NCBI GenBank assembly: GCA_019912905.1
Contig: JAIOHO010000066.1
Location: forward strand, 1-13,392
Source: Anaerolineae bacterium
GTDB lineage: Bacteria; Chloroflexota; Anaerolineae; Aggregatilineales; Phototrophicaceae
Reading direction: 5' to 3'
Length of the DNA stretch: 13,392 nucleotides
The notes under the pieces are model-generated. The model searched no databases. It worked only from the letters and a program-made list of their open reading frames with translations, and was not told where the DNA came from. A program made the position numbers and the translations under genes. Numbering within the stretch: position 1 is the stretch's first letter; every line of letters starts with the position of its first letter. Of this stretch, positions 1 to 6,900 are shown one piece after another.

Positions 1-790
1 CGGCTTCTGCCGCCTCCGGCTGGTTAATCGAAAAACTGAGGGCATACACAAACGTGGGCAGCGTCAGCGCCGCGTAGAGCAGGGCCGAACGGAGGGTACG
101 GGTTCGTTGCCCGGTCCGATACAGCCACACGACCACGATGAGCACCATGATCGAGGCATGGATGAAATAGCTGAATTGGAAGGTCGCCGCGATCGCAAAC
201 AGGATCACAGCCCACGCCGGGCGGCGCAGATGAATCAGGCCGACGCCCAGCAGCATCAGGATGCCGAATTCGGAAGGTTGCAGATAACCGCCAAAGATAT
301 ACTGGCCTGCAAACCCGCCCGTGAGCGTGAAAAAATGCAGCCTGGGGCGAAACCCAGTGGTTTGGATCCAGAAGTACATTTCCCACCACAGCACCCAGCT
401 CACGATGACCCCACCCAGGATGACGCTCGCCAGGAAGAGTCGGCTCAGCGGCCGCGGCCAGGTAAACTTCTGTTCATGGAGATCGGTGAGGACGGCATAA
501 ATCTGAAGCCACCAGCCCCCAATCAGCGCGAGTGAAAGCAGCACTTCGATCAGCGTGGACCCGGCAGCGAGTAAACCGGCTTTGTTCAACCCGGCAATGA
601 GCAGCGAAAACGCCAGGTGTGCGGGTTGGGTGCGGCTGTACCAATCGTATTCCAGGTAATCTGCGCCGGACAGCCAGAGGCCATGCGGATAGTATGTATG
701 CTGGTTGACGGCATAGAGCGGCGGAATGCTGTATGACAGGAAGAAGATGAGCGTGACCAGGGCCAAAAAAATCAGGCCGCGATATTTCAT
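1..790 (-). CDS. Polytopic membrane protein, 3' end outside window
   Basis: Reading the minus strand from the ATG at 790 gives 263 uninterrupted residues to the window edge, so the C-terminus is missing. The protein is very hydrophobic. Membrane segments are visible at about residues 5-24, 78-101, 118-139, 173-187, 193-222 and 235-254. A loop after the first helix carries aromatic and charged residues, including a YDWYSRTQPAH stretch around 48-58. This layout (first helix, long external loop with Asp/His, many helices) recalls GT-C-type membrane glycosyltransferases, but I recognise no family signature and the function is unknown. The start is supported by an AGGA sequence 8 nt upstream (799-802). 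It lies 126 bp downstream of, and codirectional with, the lipid glycosyltransferase gene, so the two could be co-transcribed. I am confident it is coding and unsure of its role. Confidence 0.75.
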   Translation of the reverse strand, partial: MKYRGLIFLALVTLIFFLSYSIPPLYAVNQHTYYPHGLWLSGADYLEYDWYSRTQPAHLAFSLLIAGLNKAGLLAAGSTLIEVLLSLALIGGWWLQIYAVLTDLHEQKFTWPRPLSRLFLASVILGGVIVSWVLWWEMYFWIQTTGFRPRLHFFTLTGGFAGQYIFGGYLQPSEFGILMLLGVGLIHLRRPAWAVILFAIAATFQFSYFIHASIMVLIVVVWLYRTGQRTRTLRSALLYAALTLPTFVYALSFSINQPEAAEA

Positions 791-916
791 GCGGCGGTTC
801 CTGCACGCTGGTGACTGGTCCGAGTCATGATTGGTTGAGACCTGTGGATGCGCGTTTGTCCGGCGTCAACGAAAAACCCGTCTGCCGTTTCCGGACACTG
901 GGCAATGGCGATCGGC

Positions 917-2128
917 CTAGAGATCCAGTTCTTTGGTGAAAGCGCGAGTGGCCTTCGTCATGCCTTTCCACAGGGTCAGCCGGTCGGTGGGAATAGCGTC
1001 CATGTGCGCATAATGCCAGACTTCCTCGGCGATGTCGAACACGGCATTTGGATGGCCGAGGGCGCGGGTCCGCTCGGAGCGCTGGCGCAGGCTTTCCGGC
1101 CCTTCCGCCAGCCAGCCTGTCACCACATCCCCGATTTCCTGGGGCGTGGGGGCAAAGACACCGACCTTGTTGGAGACGACGTAATCCACATTGCCCGTTT
1201 CCTGGCCGGGAATCGCATCATACAGAATCATGGGCACCCCGGCGATGCAGGCTTCGGTAATGGTCGCGGGACCGGCCTTGGTGACGAGAATATCCGTGGC
1301 GGCCAGGATGACGGGCATATCCTTGCGGAAGCCATAGATTTGCGTCGGCTGGTTCCAATTCGAGGTTTCGAGCTGCTGGTGAAGGGCATCGTTGCGTCCG
1401 GCAATCACGATGAGCTGGCAGTTCAGCCGGCGTTCGTTGATGGCGCGCGCCGTGCGGTACACCGGCCCCATGCCATCACCACCGCCGACCAGGAGAATCG
1501 CCGGCAGGGTCGGGTCCCAGCCCAGAGCCTGACGCGCTTCGGACTTGCTGGTCAGGCTGCGCACAAAATGAGGATGCACTGGCAGCCCGGTCACGCGCAT
1601 CTGCGCCGGTTGAAGGCCGGTTTCCAGCCCGGTGTCATAGGCCGCCCGGGTCGGCACCAGGCAGCGTTCCGCCCGTTTTTCATACCACAGGTGATGGGTC
1701 GAAACCAGATCCGTGACCACGACCACAAACGGCGCGCGCGTTGCCCGCAGCATCAGGGCTTTCATGGCCGGGCGCGCGACCAGAGAATGGACGCAGACGA
1801 TCACATCTGCCGGGTGTTCGCGGAACATGCGCTTCAGGCCATTTTCGATGGCATGATACAGCGTGGTCGAAACGATCCGCGCACGCCCGCGCGTGTTGGA
1901 CAGATTGTAGCTGACGCCCCAGGACGTCTTGCTGTGGTTGACCCAGCGCGGATAGATTTCAGGGACATATTTGAGGGGAACTGGGGAATAATCCCGAAAC
2001 ACATCCACCAGTTCGACCGCGACCGCGTCCTTGCCCTGTTCGAGATAGAGCGCATCGCGGATGGCTTCGGCTGCTGCCCGGTGGCCGCCGCCGGTATCGG
2101 ACATGAGGATTAATACACGCTTTTTCAA
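917..2128 (-). CDS. MGDG synthase/UgtP-like lipid glycosyltransferase
   Basis: A 403-residue GT-B-fold glycosyltransferase, predicted to transfer a sugar from a UDP-sugar to diacylglycerol or a related membrane lipid at the inner face of the cytoplasmic membrane. The N-terminal domain opens with MKKRVLILMSDTGGGHRAAA; the GGGH loop (13-16) is the hallmark of the MGDG-synthase N-terminal family (Pfam MGDG_synth). The C-terminal domain (about 205-375) has the GGGDGMG loop (215-221) and a KAGPATITEACIAGVP segment (284-299), typical of the nucleotide-sugar site of GT28 enzymes. Length suits the family. The start is TTG at 2128, with a GGAGGG Shine-Dalgarno 5 nt upstream (2134-2139). It overlaps the stop of the upstream DUF951 gene by 4 nt (TTGA), so translation is probably coupled. 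Sugar and exact acceptor cannot be read from sequence; processive diglucosyl, monogalactosyl or monoglucosyl activity are all possible. Confidence 0.88.
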   Translation of the reverse strand: MKKRVLILMSDTGGGHRAAAEAIRDALYLEQGKDAVAVELVDVFRDYSPVPLKYVPEIYPRWVNHSKTSWGVSYNLSNTRGRARIVSTTLYHAIENGLKRMFREHPADVIVCVHSLVARPAMKALMLRATRAPFVVVVTDLVSTHHLWYEKRAERCLVPTRAAYDTGLETGLQPAQMRVTGLPVHPHFVRSLTSKSEARQALGWDPTLPAILLVGGGDGMGPVYRTARAINERRLNCQLIVIAGRNDALHQQLETSNWNQPTQIYGFRKDMPVILAATDILVTKAGPATITEACIAGVPMILYDAIPGQETGNVDYVVSNKVGVFAPTPQEIGDVVTGWLAEGPESLRQRSERTRALGHPNAVFDIAEEVWHYAHMDAIPTDRLTLWKGMTKATRAFTKELDL

Positions 2129-2331
2129 GATTGCCCTCCGTCTATCTCGCTGGCGTCGAGGATGCGCTTCAGCCGTTTCTGAAAGAGACTGCGCGCCAGC
2201 AAGACCCGGCGGTCACAGCCGGTGCAGCGCATTCCAATATCGGCCCCCACGCGGTAAATGACCCACACATCACTTCCGCAGGGGTGCGCTTTGCGCATCT
2301 GCACCCGGTCACCCACACCCACTTCGAGCAT
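2125..2331 (-). CDS. DUF951 family small protein
   Basis: A 68-residue protein matching the DUF951 family as I know it: a VGDRVQMRKAHPCGS opening, then a strand, then a MRCTGCDRRVLL segment and a basic LFQKRLKRIL helix. Cys18, Cys36 and Cys39, perhaps with His16, could form a small zinc site. Molecular function is not established for the family. I choose the ATG at 2331 because a GAGGTG Shine-Dalgarno (2336-2341) sits just upstream, and the protein then has the usual DUF951 length of about 60-70 residues. An upstream in-frame ATG at 2355 would add eight residues but has only a poorly placed AAGG. The last four bases overlap the TTG start of the lipid glycosyltransferase, which argues for one transcript and coupled translation. 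Confidence 0.87.
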   Translation of the reverse strand: MLEVGVGDRVQMRKAHPCGSDVWVIYRVGADIGMRCTGCDRRVLLARSLFQKRLKRILDASEIDGGQS

Positions 2332-2335
2332 TGCC

Positions 2336-2341
2336 CACCTC
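2336..2341 (-). promoter_or_regulatory. Ribosome binding site fixing the DUF951 start
   Basis: The minus strand reads GAGGTG, then GGCA, then ATG at 2331. This matches the canonical anti-Shine-Dalgarno complement and favours 2331 over the upstream in-frame ATG at 2355, which lacks a comparable site at normal spacing. Confidence 0.7.
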
Positions 2342-2407
2342 GACGTCTTTATCATACCTTAATTTTCCTGGCTTCGACACCCGTTAATGACCCATTTACC
2401 TGAAACC

Positions 2408-2438
2408 TATAATAAATCTACCTGGCCCATGATATACT
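2408..2438 (+). promoter_or_regulatory. Candidate promoter elements for the M50 protease gene
   Basis: The AT-rich gap upstream of the protease gene holds a perfect TATAAT at 2408-2413 and, further down, an extended -10 element TGATATACT at 2430-2438. The first has only a weak -35 (TTAATG at 2384-2389, 18-bp spacer). The second needs no -35 if read as an extended -10, and would start transcription near 2445, about 33 nt before the TTG start. Both are pattern matches only. Confidence 0.4.
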
Positions 2439-2477
2439 GGCCTCAGAATTCGCATCCACAAGGAAAGGGAGTCCGCC

Positions 2478-3137
2478 TTGCTGTTATTCGGCAATCCTAC
2501 CCTGGAAAATCTCATCGGCGTGCTGCTGGCGGTCGGCATCGGCATGACGATTCATGAATTTGCGCATAACTACGTCGCCTATCTGATGGGTGACCCGGTT
2601 CCCGCTCAGCAGGGCCGCCTCACGCTCAACCCGTTCGTGCACATCAACTGGGTCGGCTGGCTGATGTTCGCGCTGATTGGTTTCGGCATCCTCGGGTCCG
2701 CGCCCATCGCCGCGCACCGGATGCGCAACCCGCGCTGGGGTTTCCTGGCGGCTGTGGCCGCTGGCCCGGTTTCGAACCTGCTCATCGCCATCGTCTTCGG
2801 CATCGCTTTCAAGATTCTGCCTGCCAGTGTCCTCTATAGTTCGAGCGGTATGTTCGCGTCGCTGTCAGCGGTCGGGCAAATCCTGTATATCATCGTGTAC
2901 TTCAACGTGCTCCTGTTCCTGTTCAACCTGCTGCCCTTCTTCCCGCTCGACGGCTGGCACATTGTTTATGCCCTGCTGCCGCCGGCACAGGCGCGCATCT
3001 GGGGCAGCAACCAGTGGCGGATGTACAGCCAGTACGCGTTCTTCGCGCTCATCCTGCTCAGCTTCACCGGTTTTAACCTCCTGGGCCGCCTGATCAGTGG
3101 GCCGAGCTTCACGATCGCGCGCATGCTGCTCGGCTGA
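2478..3137 (+). CDS. M50 family (site-2 protease-like) intramembrane metalloprotease
   Basis: A 219-residue multi-spanning membrane protein of the site-2 protease family, which uses zinc to cut substrates within or near the membrane. The first helix carries the catalytic HExxH motif, HEFAH at 26-30. An AGPVSN motif at 95-100 and the third zinc-ligand motif, NLLPFFPLDG at 150-159 (consensus NxxPxxxLDG), complete the signature. There is no PDZ or CBS domain, so it belongs to the short, minimal M50 class rather than the RseP type. The start is TTG at 2478, with GGGAG 6 nt upstream (2467-2471). It is divergent from the DUF951/glycosyltransferase pair, and the HD-domain gene follows after 5 nt. 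The active-site residues are intact, so I expect an active protease; the substrate is unknown. Confidence 0.9.
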   Translation: MLLFGNPTLENLIGVLLAVGIGMTIHEFAHNYVAYLMGDPVPAQQGRLTLNPFVHINWVGWLMFALIGFGILGSAPIAAHRMRNPRWGFLAAVAAGPVSNLLIAIVFGIAFKILPASVLYSSSGMFASLSAVGQILYIIVYFNVLLFLFNLLPFFPLDGWHIVYALLPPAQARIWGSNQWRMYSQYAFFALILLSFTGFNLLGRLISGPSFTIARMLLG

Positions 3138-3142
3138 CCCGC

Positions 3143-3664
3143 ATGACCGCCAGCTATCGCATCCGGCAGGGCCTGCGTGCCCTGTTCGCGTTTTCGCAGC
3201 CGGTCGATGATGACCTGGCTGCGGCCTTCCTGACGCCGACGCTGATGCACGTCTTCCGGTCGCTGCGCCGCAGCGAGCAGCTTCACAGCCTGAAGGTATT
3301 ACGCACGATCCAGTCCCAGGGTTCTATTTCTCCCGATCTGGCGGTCGCCGCGCTGCTGCACGATGCCGGTAAGTCGCGCTATCCTTTCCCGGTGTGGCAG
3401 AAGACACTGGTCGTGCTGGTGCGGGCTTTTCTGCCGCGCCTGTTCACACGTCTGAGCAGTGGCAGCGAGCGCAATCTGCTGTGCCGCCCCTTCGTCCTCA
3501 GCGTCCAGCATCCGGCCTGGAGCGCCGATCAGGTGGCCGCCGCCGGGGGCAGTGCCACCGCCGTCTGGCTGATCGCGCACCACGCCGATCCACTCGACCG
3601 GTGGGCCGATCATCCCTGCGTTCAATTGCTAAAACAGTTAAGGGACGCCGACGATACGAATTGA
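3143..3664 (+). CDS. HD-domain phosphohydrolase-like protein
   Basis: A 173-residue soluble protein with an HD-domain signature: His48 in EQLHSLKVLRTI, the HD pair at 73-74 in AALLHDAGKSRY, further histidines at 123 and 146-147 (WLIAHHADPLDRW), and acidic residues near the end (168-171). This pattern is typical of metal-dependent phosphohydrolases acting on nucleotides or cyclic nucleotides, but nothing identifies the substrate. The ATG at 3143 lies 5 nt after the stop of the M50 protease gene, with no clear Shine-Dalgarno of its own, so translation probably depends on coupling. Co-occurrence with the protease suggests a shared operon, not a proven shared pathway. Confidence 0.82.
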   Translation: MTASYRIRQGLRALFAFSQPVDDDLAAAFLTPTLMHVFRSLRRSEQLHSLKVLRTIQSQGSISPDLAVAALLHDAGKSRYPFPVWQKTLVVLVRAFLPRLFTRLSSGSERNLLCRPFVLSVQHPAWSADQVAAAGGSATAVWLIAHHADPLDRWADHPCVQLLKQLRDADDTN

Positions 3665-3765
3665 GGGAAGAAGGATGAGTAACGCGTAAAAGAGATGGCG
3701 AATCTGGTGAAGCATGTTAAATTTACCCTCGATCTTTAGCGGATAACGAGCAGCTAGAAACCCCT

Positions 3766-4794
3766 ATGGCACAAACCATTACCGTTACGATTATTGGCCT
3801 GGGACGCCTGGGCGCGTCCGTTGGGCTGGCACTTCAGCGCTATAATCAGAAGGGCAACACGCCCCACGTATTTGAAATTCTCGGCGTCGAGGATCGCCCG
3901 GCGGTGATGGCCGAGGCAGAGAAACGCGGCGCAGTCGGCAAGTCGGCGCGCAACCTGTACAACGCCGTGCAAAACCGCGACATCATCGTCCTGGCACTGC
4001 CCTATGCGGATGTGCGCCGCACCTACCAGGCCATCGGTGACGGAATCCGGGCAGGCGGCGTGGTCATGGACCTGTCGCCGCTGGCGATGCCGTCGGTTCA
4101 ATGGGCCAAAGAATATCTCTCCAAAGACGCCCATATGATCAGCATGACGCCGGTGGTCAACCCGGCTTATCTCTACGATGGGCTGGATGATACCGAACAT
4201 GCCGCTGCCGACCTGTTCGACAAGGGCAGCATGATGCTCATGCCCAGTCCGGCCTGCATCCCCGAAGCAATTGAACTGGCAAGCGACTTCTCGACTCTGC
4301 TGGGCGCGACTGTGCGCTTCATGGACCCGATGGAACATGACGCCCTGATTGGGGCGACGCTGGGTCTGCCGACGCTGCTGGGGGTTCTGAGCTTCTATAC
4401 CCTGAGTCACAATGCCGGGTGGAGCGACCTCCAGCGCGTGACCAATCCGCCCTTTGGCCGCCTGACCCACGCCCTGTTCGACACGCACCCGGATGACCTG
4501 CGCGATCTGTGGCTGAACAGCCGTCACAGCCTGGTCAATCAACTCGACCTGCTGATCGAGCAGTTAACCAACGTGCGTCAGGTGCTGGCCGAGGAAGATC
4601 GCAGCGCGCTCGAAGCGGTCCTGACCGACGCGGCGGACCAGTACAGCGCCTGGATCAACAAGCGCCACAACAACAAGTGGGACGACGACCCCCGCACGCC
4701 GCGCACACCCTCCACCACCGAGTCGCTGATGTCGGGGCTGATGGGCGGCGCGCTGACCAAGCGGCTGCGCGGCGGCGACAAAAACGAGTCGTAA
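3766..4794 (+). CDS. TyrA-family (prephenate dehydrogenase-like) Rossmann protein, catalytic motif altered
   Basis: A 342-residue protein with an N-terminal NAD(P)-binding Rossmann fold: TIIGLGRLGASVG has the GxGxxG fingerprint at 11-16, and DIIVLALPYADV (72-83) follows as in dehydrogenases. The helical C-terminal half contains FMDPMEHDALIGATLGLP (185-202), which resembles the TyrA segment around its second conserved His-Asp. In prephenate and arogenate dehydrogenases a catalytic histidine lies in an HPMxG-type motif after the Rossmann domain; here the corresponding region reads ISMTPVVNPAYL (125-136), without that histidine. The second half of the conserved SHLPH motif is also changed. It is therefore unlikely to be the housekeeping tyrosine enzyme. 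The C-terminal 40 residues are polar and probably disordered. ATG at 3766 has only a weak GAG upstream. It lies 101 bp after the HD gene on the same strand. Confidence 0.75.
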   Translation: MAQTITVTIIGLGRLGASVGLALQRYNQKGNTPHVFEILGVEDRPAVMAEAEKRGAVGKSARNLYNAVQNRDIIVLALPYADVRRTYQAIGDGIRAGGVVMDLSPLAMPSVQWAKEYLSKDAHMISMTPVVNPAYLYDGLDDTEHAAADLFDKGSMMLMPSPACIPEAIELASDFSTLLGATVRFMDPMEHDALIGATLGLPTLLGVLSFYTLSHNAGWSDLQRVTNPPFGRLTHALFDTHPDDLRDLWLNSRHSLVNQLDLLIEQLTNVRQVLAEEDRSALEAVLTDAADQYSAWINKRHNNKWDDDPRTPRTPSTTESLMSGLMGGALTKRLRGGDKNES

Positions 4795-4889
4795 GGCGGT
4801 TTCCGAGTTTCGTCAATCTTGCCTGATAGAAGGGATTGTGATGCCAGTCCCGCACGATTTCTGGGCTGGAGCGCGGACCCCTTGTCAGG

Positions 4890-5981
4890 CTAACGTCTGT
4901 ATTGGGCGGCCTGCGTGCGTGCTAAAGCGGCTAGAGCCATCGGGAGCACGGCTGAATCTGGATAGGGAGCGACGCTGCTGACGTTGATTTCACACAGCAC
5001 ATAGGTGTCTTCACCGCTTGCATCTTTGGGACCCAGCAGAAAATCCGCATCCCAGATGATCGGGAGGTCGTCAGTGGGTATCGCCAGGATTTGCTGGAGT
5101 TCGGGGACCCATTCCTGTTCCAGCTTCCGCTTCAGAGGCTGAAACTCCGGCAGTGACGGCGGATGGTACAGGCGGGGTCCAGGCTGGACAGCTTCACCAG
5201 GATGTGAGCCAGAAGGCGTTGGATAGAGCGCATTGATCGCCTGATGGCCGAATCCGACCACTGTCTCCTGTGCGAGGTAACAGCGGATCATCCCTTCGGG
5301 CAGGCGCGATTGGTACGCCTGGTCGATCATCCTGCCTGAATCGGTAAAATACGGCTCGCACAGTCTGAAAAAATCAGCAAGCGGCATCGTTTCATCAGTG
5401 CTTCCGCGTTGAGCATGACGGACCCATACCGGTGTATCGAGGTCCGGGTTGGCGACACCGGTATCGGTTGCAGGTTGTTCGGCCAATTCGACTTTCCACA
5501 CACCCGATCCGCCGTTGCCGCGATATTGTTTGAGAACGCGTGCCGCGCCAGCCGCCAGTCGGACTGGCAATTCCTGTCGCATTTGTTCCAGACTGTTCAA
5601 CAGATGCGTATCACAGCCCCATCCCATATGGCGAGTCTGATATAGAACTTCCTTGGTTCCCATCTTCAGGATAATATCGGGTTGGGCGCTGACGAAAATG
5701 CCTTTGTCCGCAATGTCTTTCAGCATCGAATCGAGCACGGCGCGATCATGGCCGTCCTGGATCGGATTCACCCAGACCAGCACCCCGTCAACTTGCAGCA
5801 GTTGTTGGGATACCTCCTGCCAGAAATCGGGATGATAGACGGCGGGTTGCGCATCGACACCCAGGTCAGCCAGCGCCTGAAATAGCTGCGCGAAGCGATT
5901 GTTCTCAACCGTCGCGCTTTGTCGTGTTTCATAATCACCGGGATATAAAATGGCGATTCGGACGGCAGGTTCATTGCCCAT
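4890..5981 (-). CDS. ATP-grasp-like protein, Cj0069 type
   Basis: A 363-residue protein with ATP-grasp hallmarks. Lys110 lies in MGTKEVLYQT. Lys151 and a glycine-rich loop occur in LKQYRGNGGSGVWKV (150-164). A metal-binding acidic pair is spread over IIWDADFLLG (308-317, Asp311) and CEINVSSV (330-337, Glu331 and Asn333). The YRGNGGSGVWKV segment is like what I recall of Cj0069-family proteins, whose substrate I do not know. ATP-grasp enzymes usually join a carboxylate to an amine or thiol, so a ligase role is inferred. I choose ATG at 5981 because AGGAG lies 7 nt upstream (5989-5993); an in-frame GTG at 6023 would add 14 unlikely residues without a ribosome site. The gene stands alone, convergent with the TyrA-like gene. 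Its GC is lower than its neighbours by hand counts (about 47-55% in sampled lines). Confidence 0.75.
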   Translation of the reverse strand: MGNEPAVRIAILYPGDYETRQSATVENNRFAQLFQALADLGVDAQPAVYHPDFWQEVSQQLLQVDGVLVWVNPIQDGHDRAVLDSMLKDIADKGIFVSAQPDIILKMGTKEVLYQTRHMGWGCDTHLLNSLEQMRQELPVRLAAGAARVLKQYRGNGGSGVWKVELAEQPATDTGVANPDLDTPVWVRHAQRGSTDETMPLADFFRLCEPYFTDSGRMIDQAYQSRLPEGMIRCYLAQETVVGFGHQAINALYPTPSGSHPGEAVQPGPRLYHPPSLPEFQPLKRKLEQEWVPELQQILAIPTDDLPIIWDADFLLGPKDASGEDTYVLCEINVSSVAPYPDSAVLPMALAALARTQAAQYRR

Positions 5982-6080
5982 ATTTTCGCTCCTGAATCCA
6001 GACTTGCCCTGTTTTTCCAACACAAGATGAGCGCTTCACCAACGACTGACTGAACTGGTTTATCCGAGTCAACTGGCGTA

Positions 6081-6239
6081 ATGCCTTGTGCCAGGGGTGC
6101 TAACCAAATTGTGTGTATACCCATCGATCTCTCTGGCAGTTATTATACGCCAGGTGATGAAGCGCCATCCGGTTGGCGAGCGAATTCTCCGGAGGACTGG
6201 GTCAGCGACCTGTTTGATTGGGTGGCAAATTATCGTTGA
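6081..6239 (+). CDS. Possible small ORF or gene remnant, 52 residues
   Basis: An open frame from ATG 6081 to TGA 6237-6239. The C-terminal half (SGWRANSPEDWVSDLFDWV) is rich in Trp, Asp and aliphatic residues and looks more protein-like than the minus-strand frames over the same bases. An in-frame GTG at 6111 is a second possible start. No convincing Shine-Dalgarno precedes either start, and a stop lies just upstream in the same frame (6051-6053), so it is not simply the end of a longer intact gene. I recognise no family. It may be a genuine small protein, the decayed C-terminus of a lost gene, or chance. Confidence 0.28.
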   Translation: MPCARGANQIVCIPIDLSGSYYTPGDEAPSGWRANSPEDWVSDLFDWVANYR

Positions 6240-6258
6240 ATGATGAGCGAATGATGAG
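6238..6258. repeat. Tandem 10-bp direct repeat, 11-bp period
   Basis: GAATGATGAG occurs at 6238-6247 and again at 6249-6258, separated by a single C. The 11-bp period places both copies on about the same face of the helix, as in some direct-repeat operators. It lies 100 bp upstream of the DUF1801 start. Regulatory function is a guess. Confidence 0.5.
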
Positions 6259-6357
6259 AAAGTCTCTCCGCCTGTCATTTTGATCGCTTCTCGTTCGACG
6301 TTTGGATAGAACATTCAGATAAGCCATATCCAGCAATTCAAACACAAGGAGATTCTC

Positions 6358-6900
6358 ATGACCTCAGGCAAGAGCGCCCCTAAGAAGGCCAAAGGATTCA
6401 CGGACGAAGAACAGGCCGCGATGAAGGAACGCGCCAAAGAGCTGAAGGCGGAGGCCCGCGCAAATAAAAATAAGGAAGCCGGAGAAAGCGACCTGCTGGC
6501 GAAGATCGCCGAAATGGAGGGCACCGATCGCGCCCTGGCCGAGCGGCTCCATGCGATCATCACCGCCAACGCGCCCGACCTCTGGCCGAAAACCTGGTAC
6601 GGGATGCCCGCCTATGCCCGGGATGGCAAGGTCGTCTGCTTCTTCCAGAGCGCGCAGAAGTTCAACGCCCGCTACGCGACCTTCGGCTTCAACGACGTCG
6701 CACACCTCGACGACGGTCCCATGTGGCCGACTGCCTTCGCACTCAAGGAATGGACGCCCGCAGTCGAGGAACGAATCGTCGCGCTCGTGAAAAAAGCGGT
6801 GAGCGGAGGGCAGCAAGGGAGTCAAAGTGAACGAAGTTGGAGAGGATCGCTTTGGCTCAGCGGCAGGGGACTGGTCATGGGCAGTTCAGCAGTCAGGTAA
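6358..6900 (+). CDS. DUF1801 (YdhG-like) domain protein with extended C-terminus
   Basis: A 180-residue protein. Residues 1-45 are a charged, Lys/Glu/Ala-rich helix (FTDEEQAAMKERAKELKAEA). Residues 46-149 form a DUF1801/YdhG-like domain with the characteristic TWYGMPAYARDGKVVCFF core (79-96) and a closing EERIVALVKKAV helix. The family includes an iron-chaperone-like fold, but most members lack a defined function. Homologues normally end about where VKKAV ends here; the remaining 31 residues (150-180) are Gly/Ser/Arg-rich, with no domain character. They may reflect loss of the original stop codon. ATG at 6358 has an excellent AAGGAG 6 nt upstream (6346-6351). The last 8 bp overlap the 3' end of the convergent GNAT gene. 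Confidence 0.82.
   Translation: MTSGKSAPKKAKGFTDEEQAAMKERAKELKAEARANKNKEAGESDLLAKIAEMEGTDRALAERLHAIITANAPDLWPKTWYGMPAYARDGKVVCFFQSAQKFNARYATFGFNDVAHLDDGPMWPTAFALKEWTPAVEERIVALVKKAVSGGQQGSQSERSWRGSLWLSGRGLVMGSSAVR

Larger units (their letters stand above)
5982..6357. other. 376-bp intergenic region between divergent genes
   Basis: The gap lies between the ATP-grasp-like gene (minus) and the DUF1801 gene (plus), so it must hold both promoters. It is less GC-rich than the surroundings. I see a possible 52-residue plus-strand ORF (6081-6239), a 10-bp direct repeat at 6238-6258 and a strong ribosome site for the downstream gene. A TTGATC at 6280-6285 could be a -35 element, but no good -10 follows at normal spacing. 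Minus-strand open frames here lack ribosome sites and read like random sequence. Confidence 0.6.

Noticed and set aside
474..806. Minus-strand frame of 110 codons near the left edge
   Set aside because: It is out of frame with the 263-residue membrane protein, which has a ribosome site and continuous hydrophobic segments.
850..916. Possible terminator after the lipid glycosyltransferase (minus strand, T run near 876)
   Set aside because: A run of five T follows a GC-rich stretch, but the best stem I can draw is short and interrupted by a bulge.
848..2113. Long plus-strand open frame of 421 codons opposite the lipid glycosyltransferase
   Set aside because: The translation is rich in His, Arg, Gly and Pro with no domain, typical of the antisense of a GC-rich gene; the minus strand encodes an unmistakable GT28-type enzyme.
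3754..4542. Minus-strand open frame opposite the TyrA-like gene
   Set aside because: It is an antisense shadow with His/Arg/Gln-rich composition and no ribosome site; the plus strand has a clear Rossmann fingerprint.
4795..4889. GCCTGA and TCAGGC inverted pair in the convergent gap
   Set aside because: The arms are 6 bp, about 58 bp apart and lack a T run, so neither a terminator nor an operator is supported.
6069..6314. Minus-strand 81-codon frame in the intergenic gap
   Set aside because: No ribosome site, no domain, and composition like random translation.
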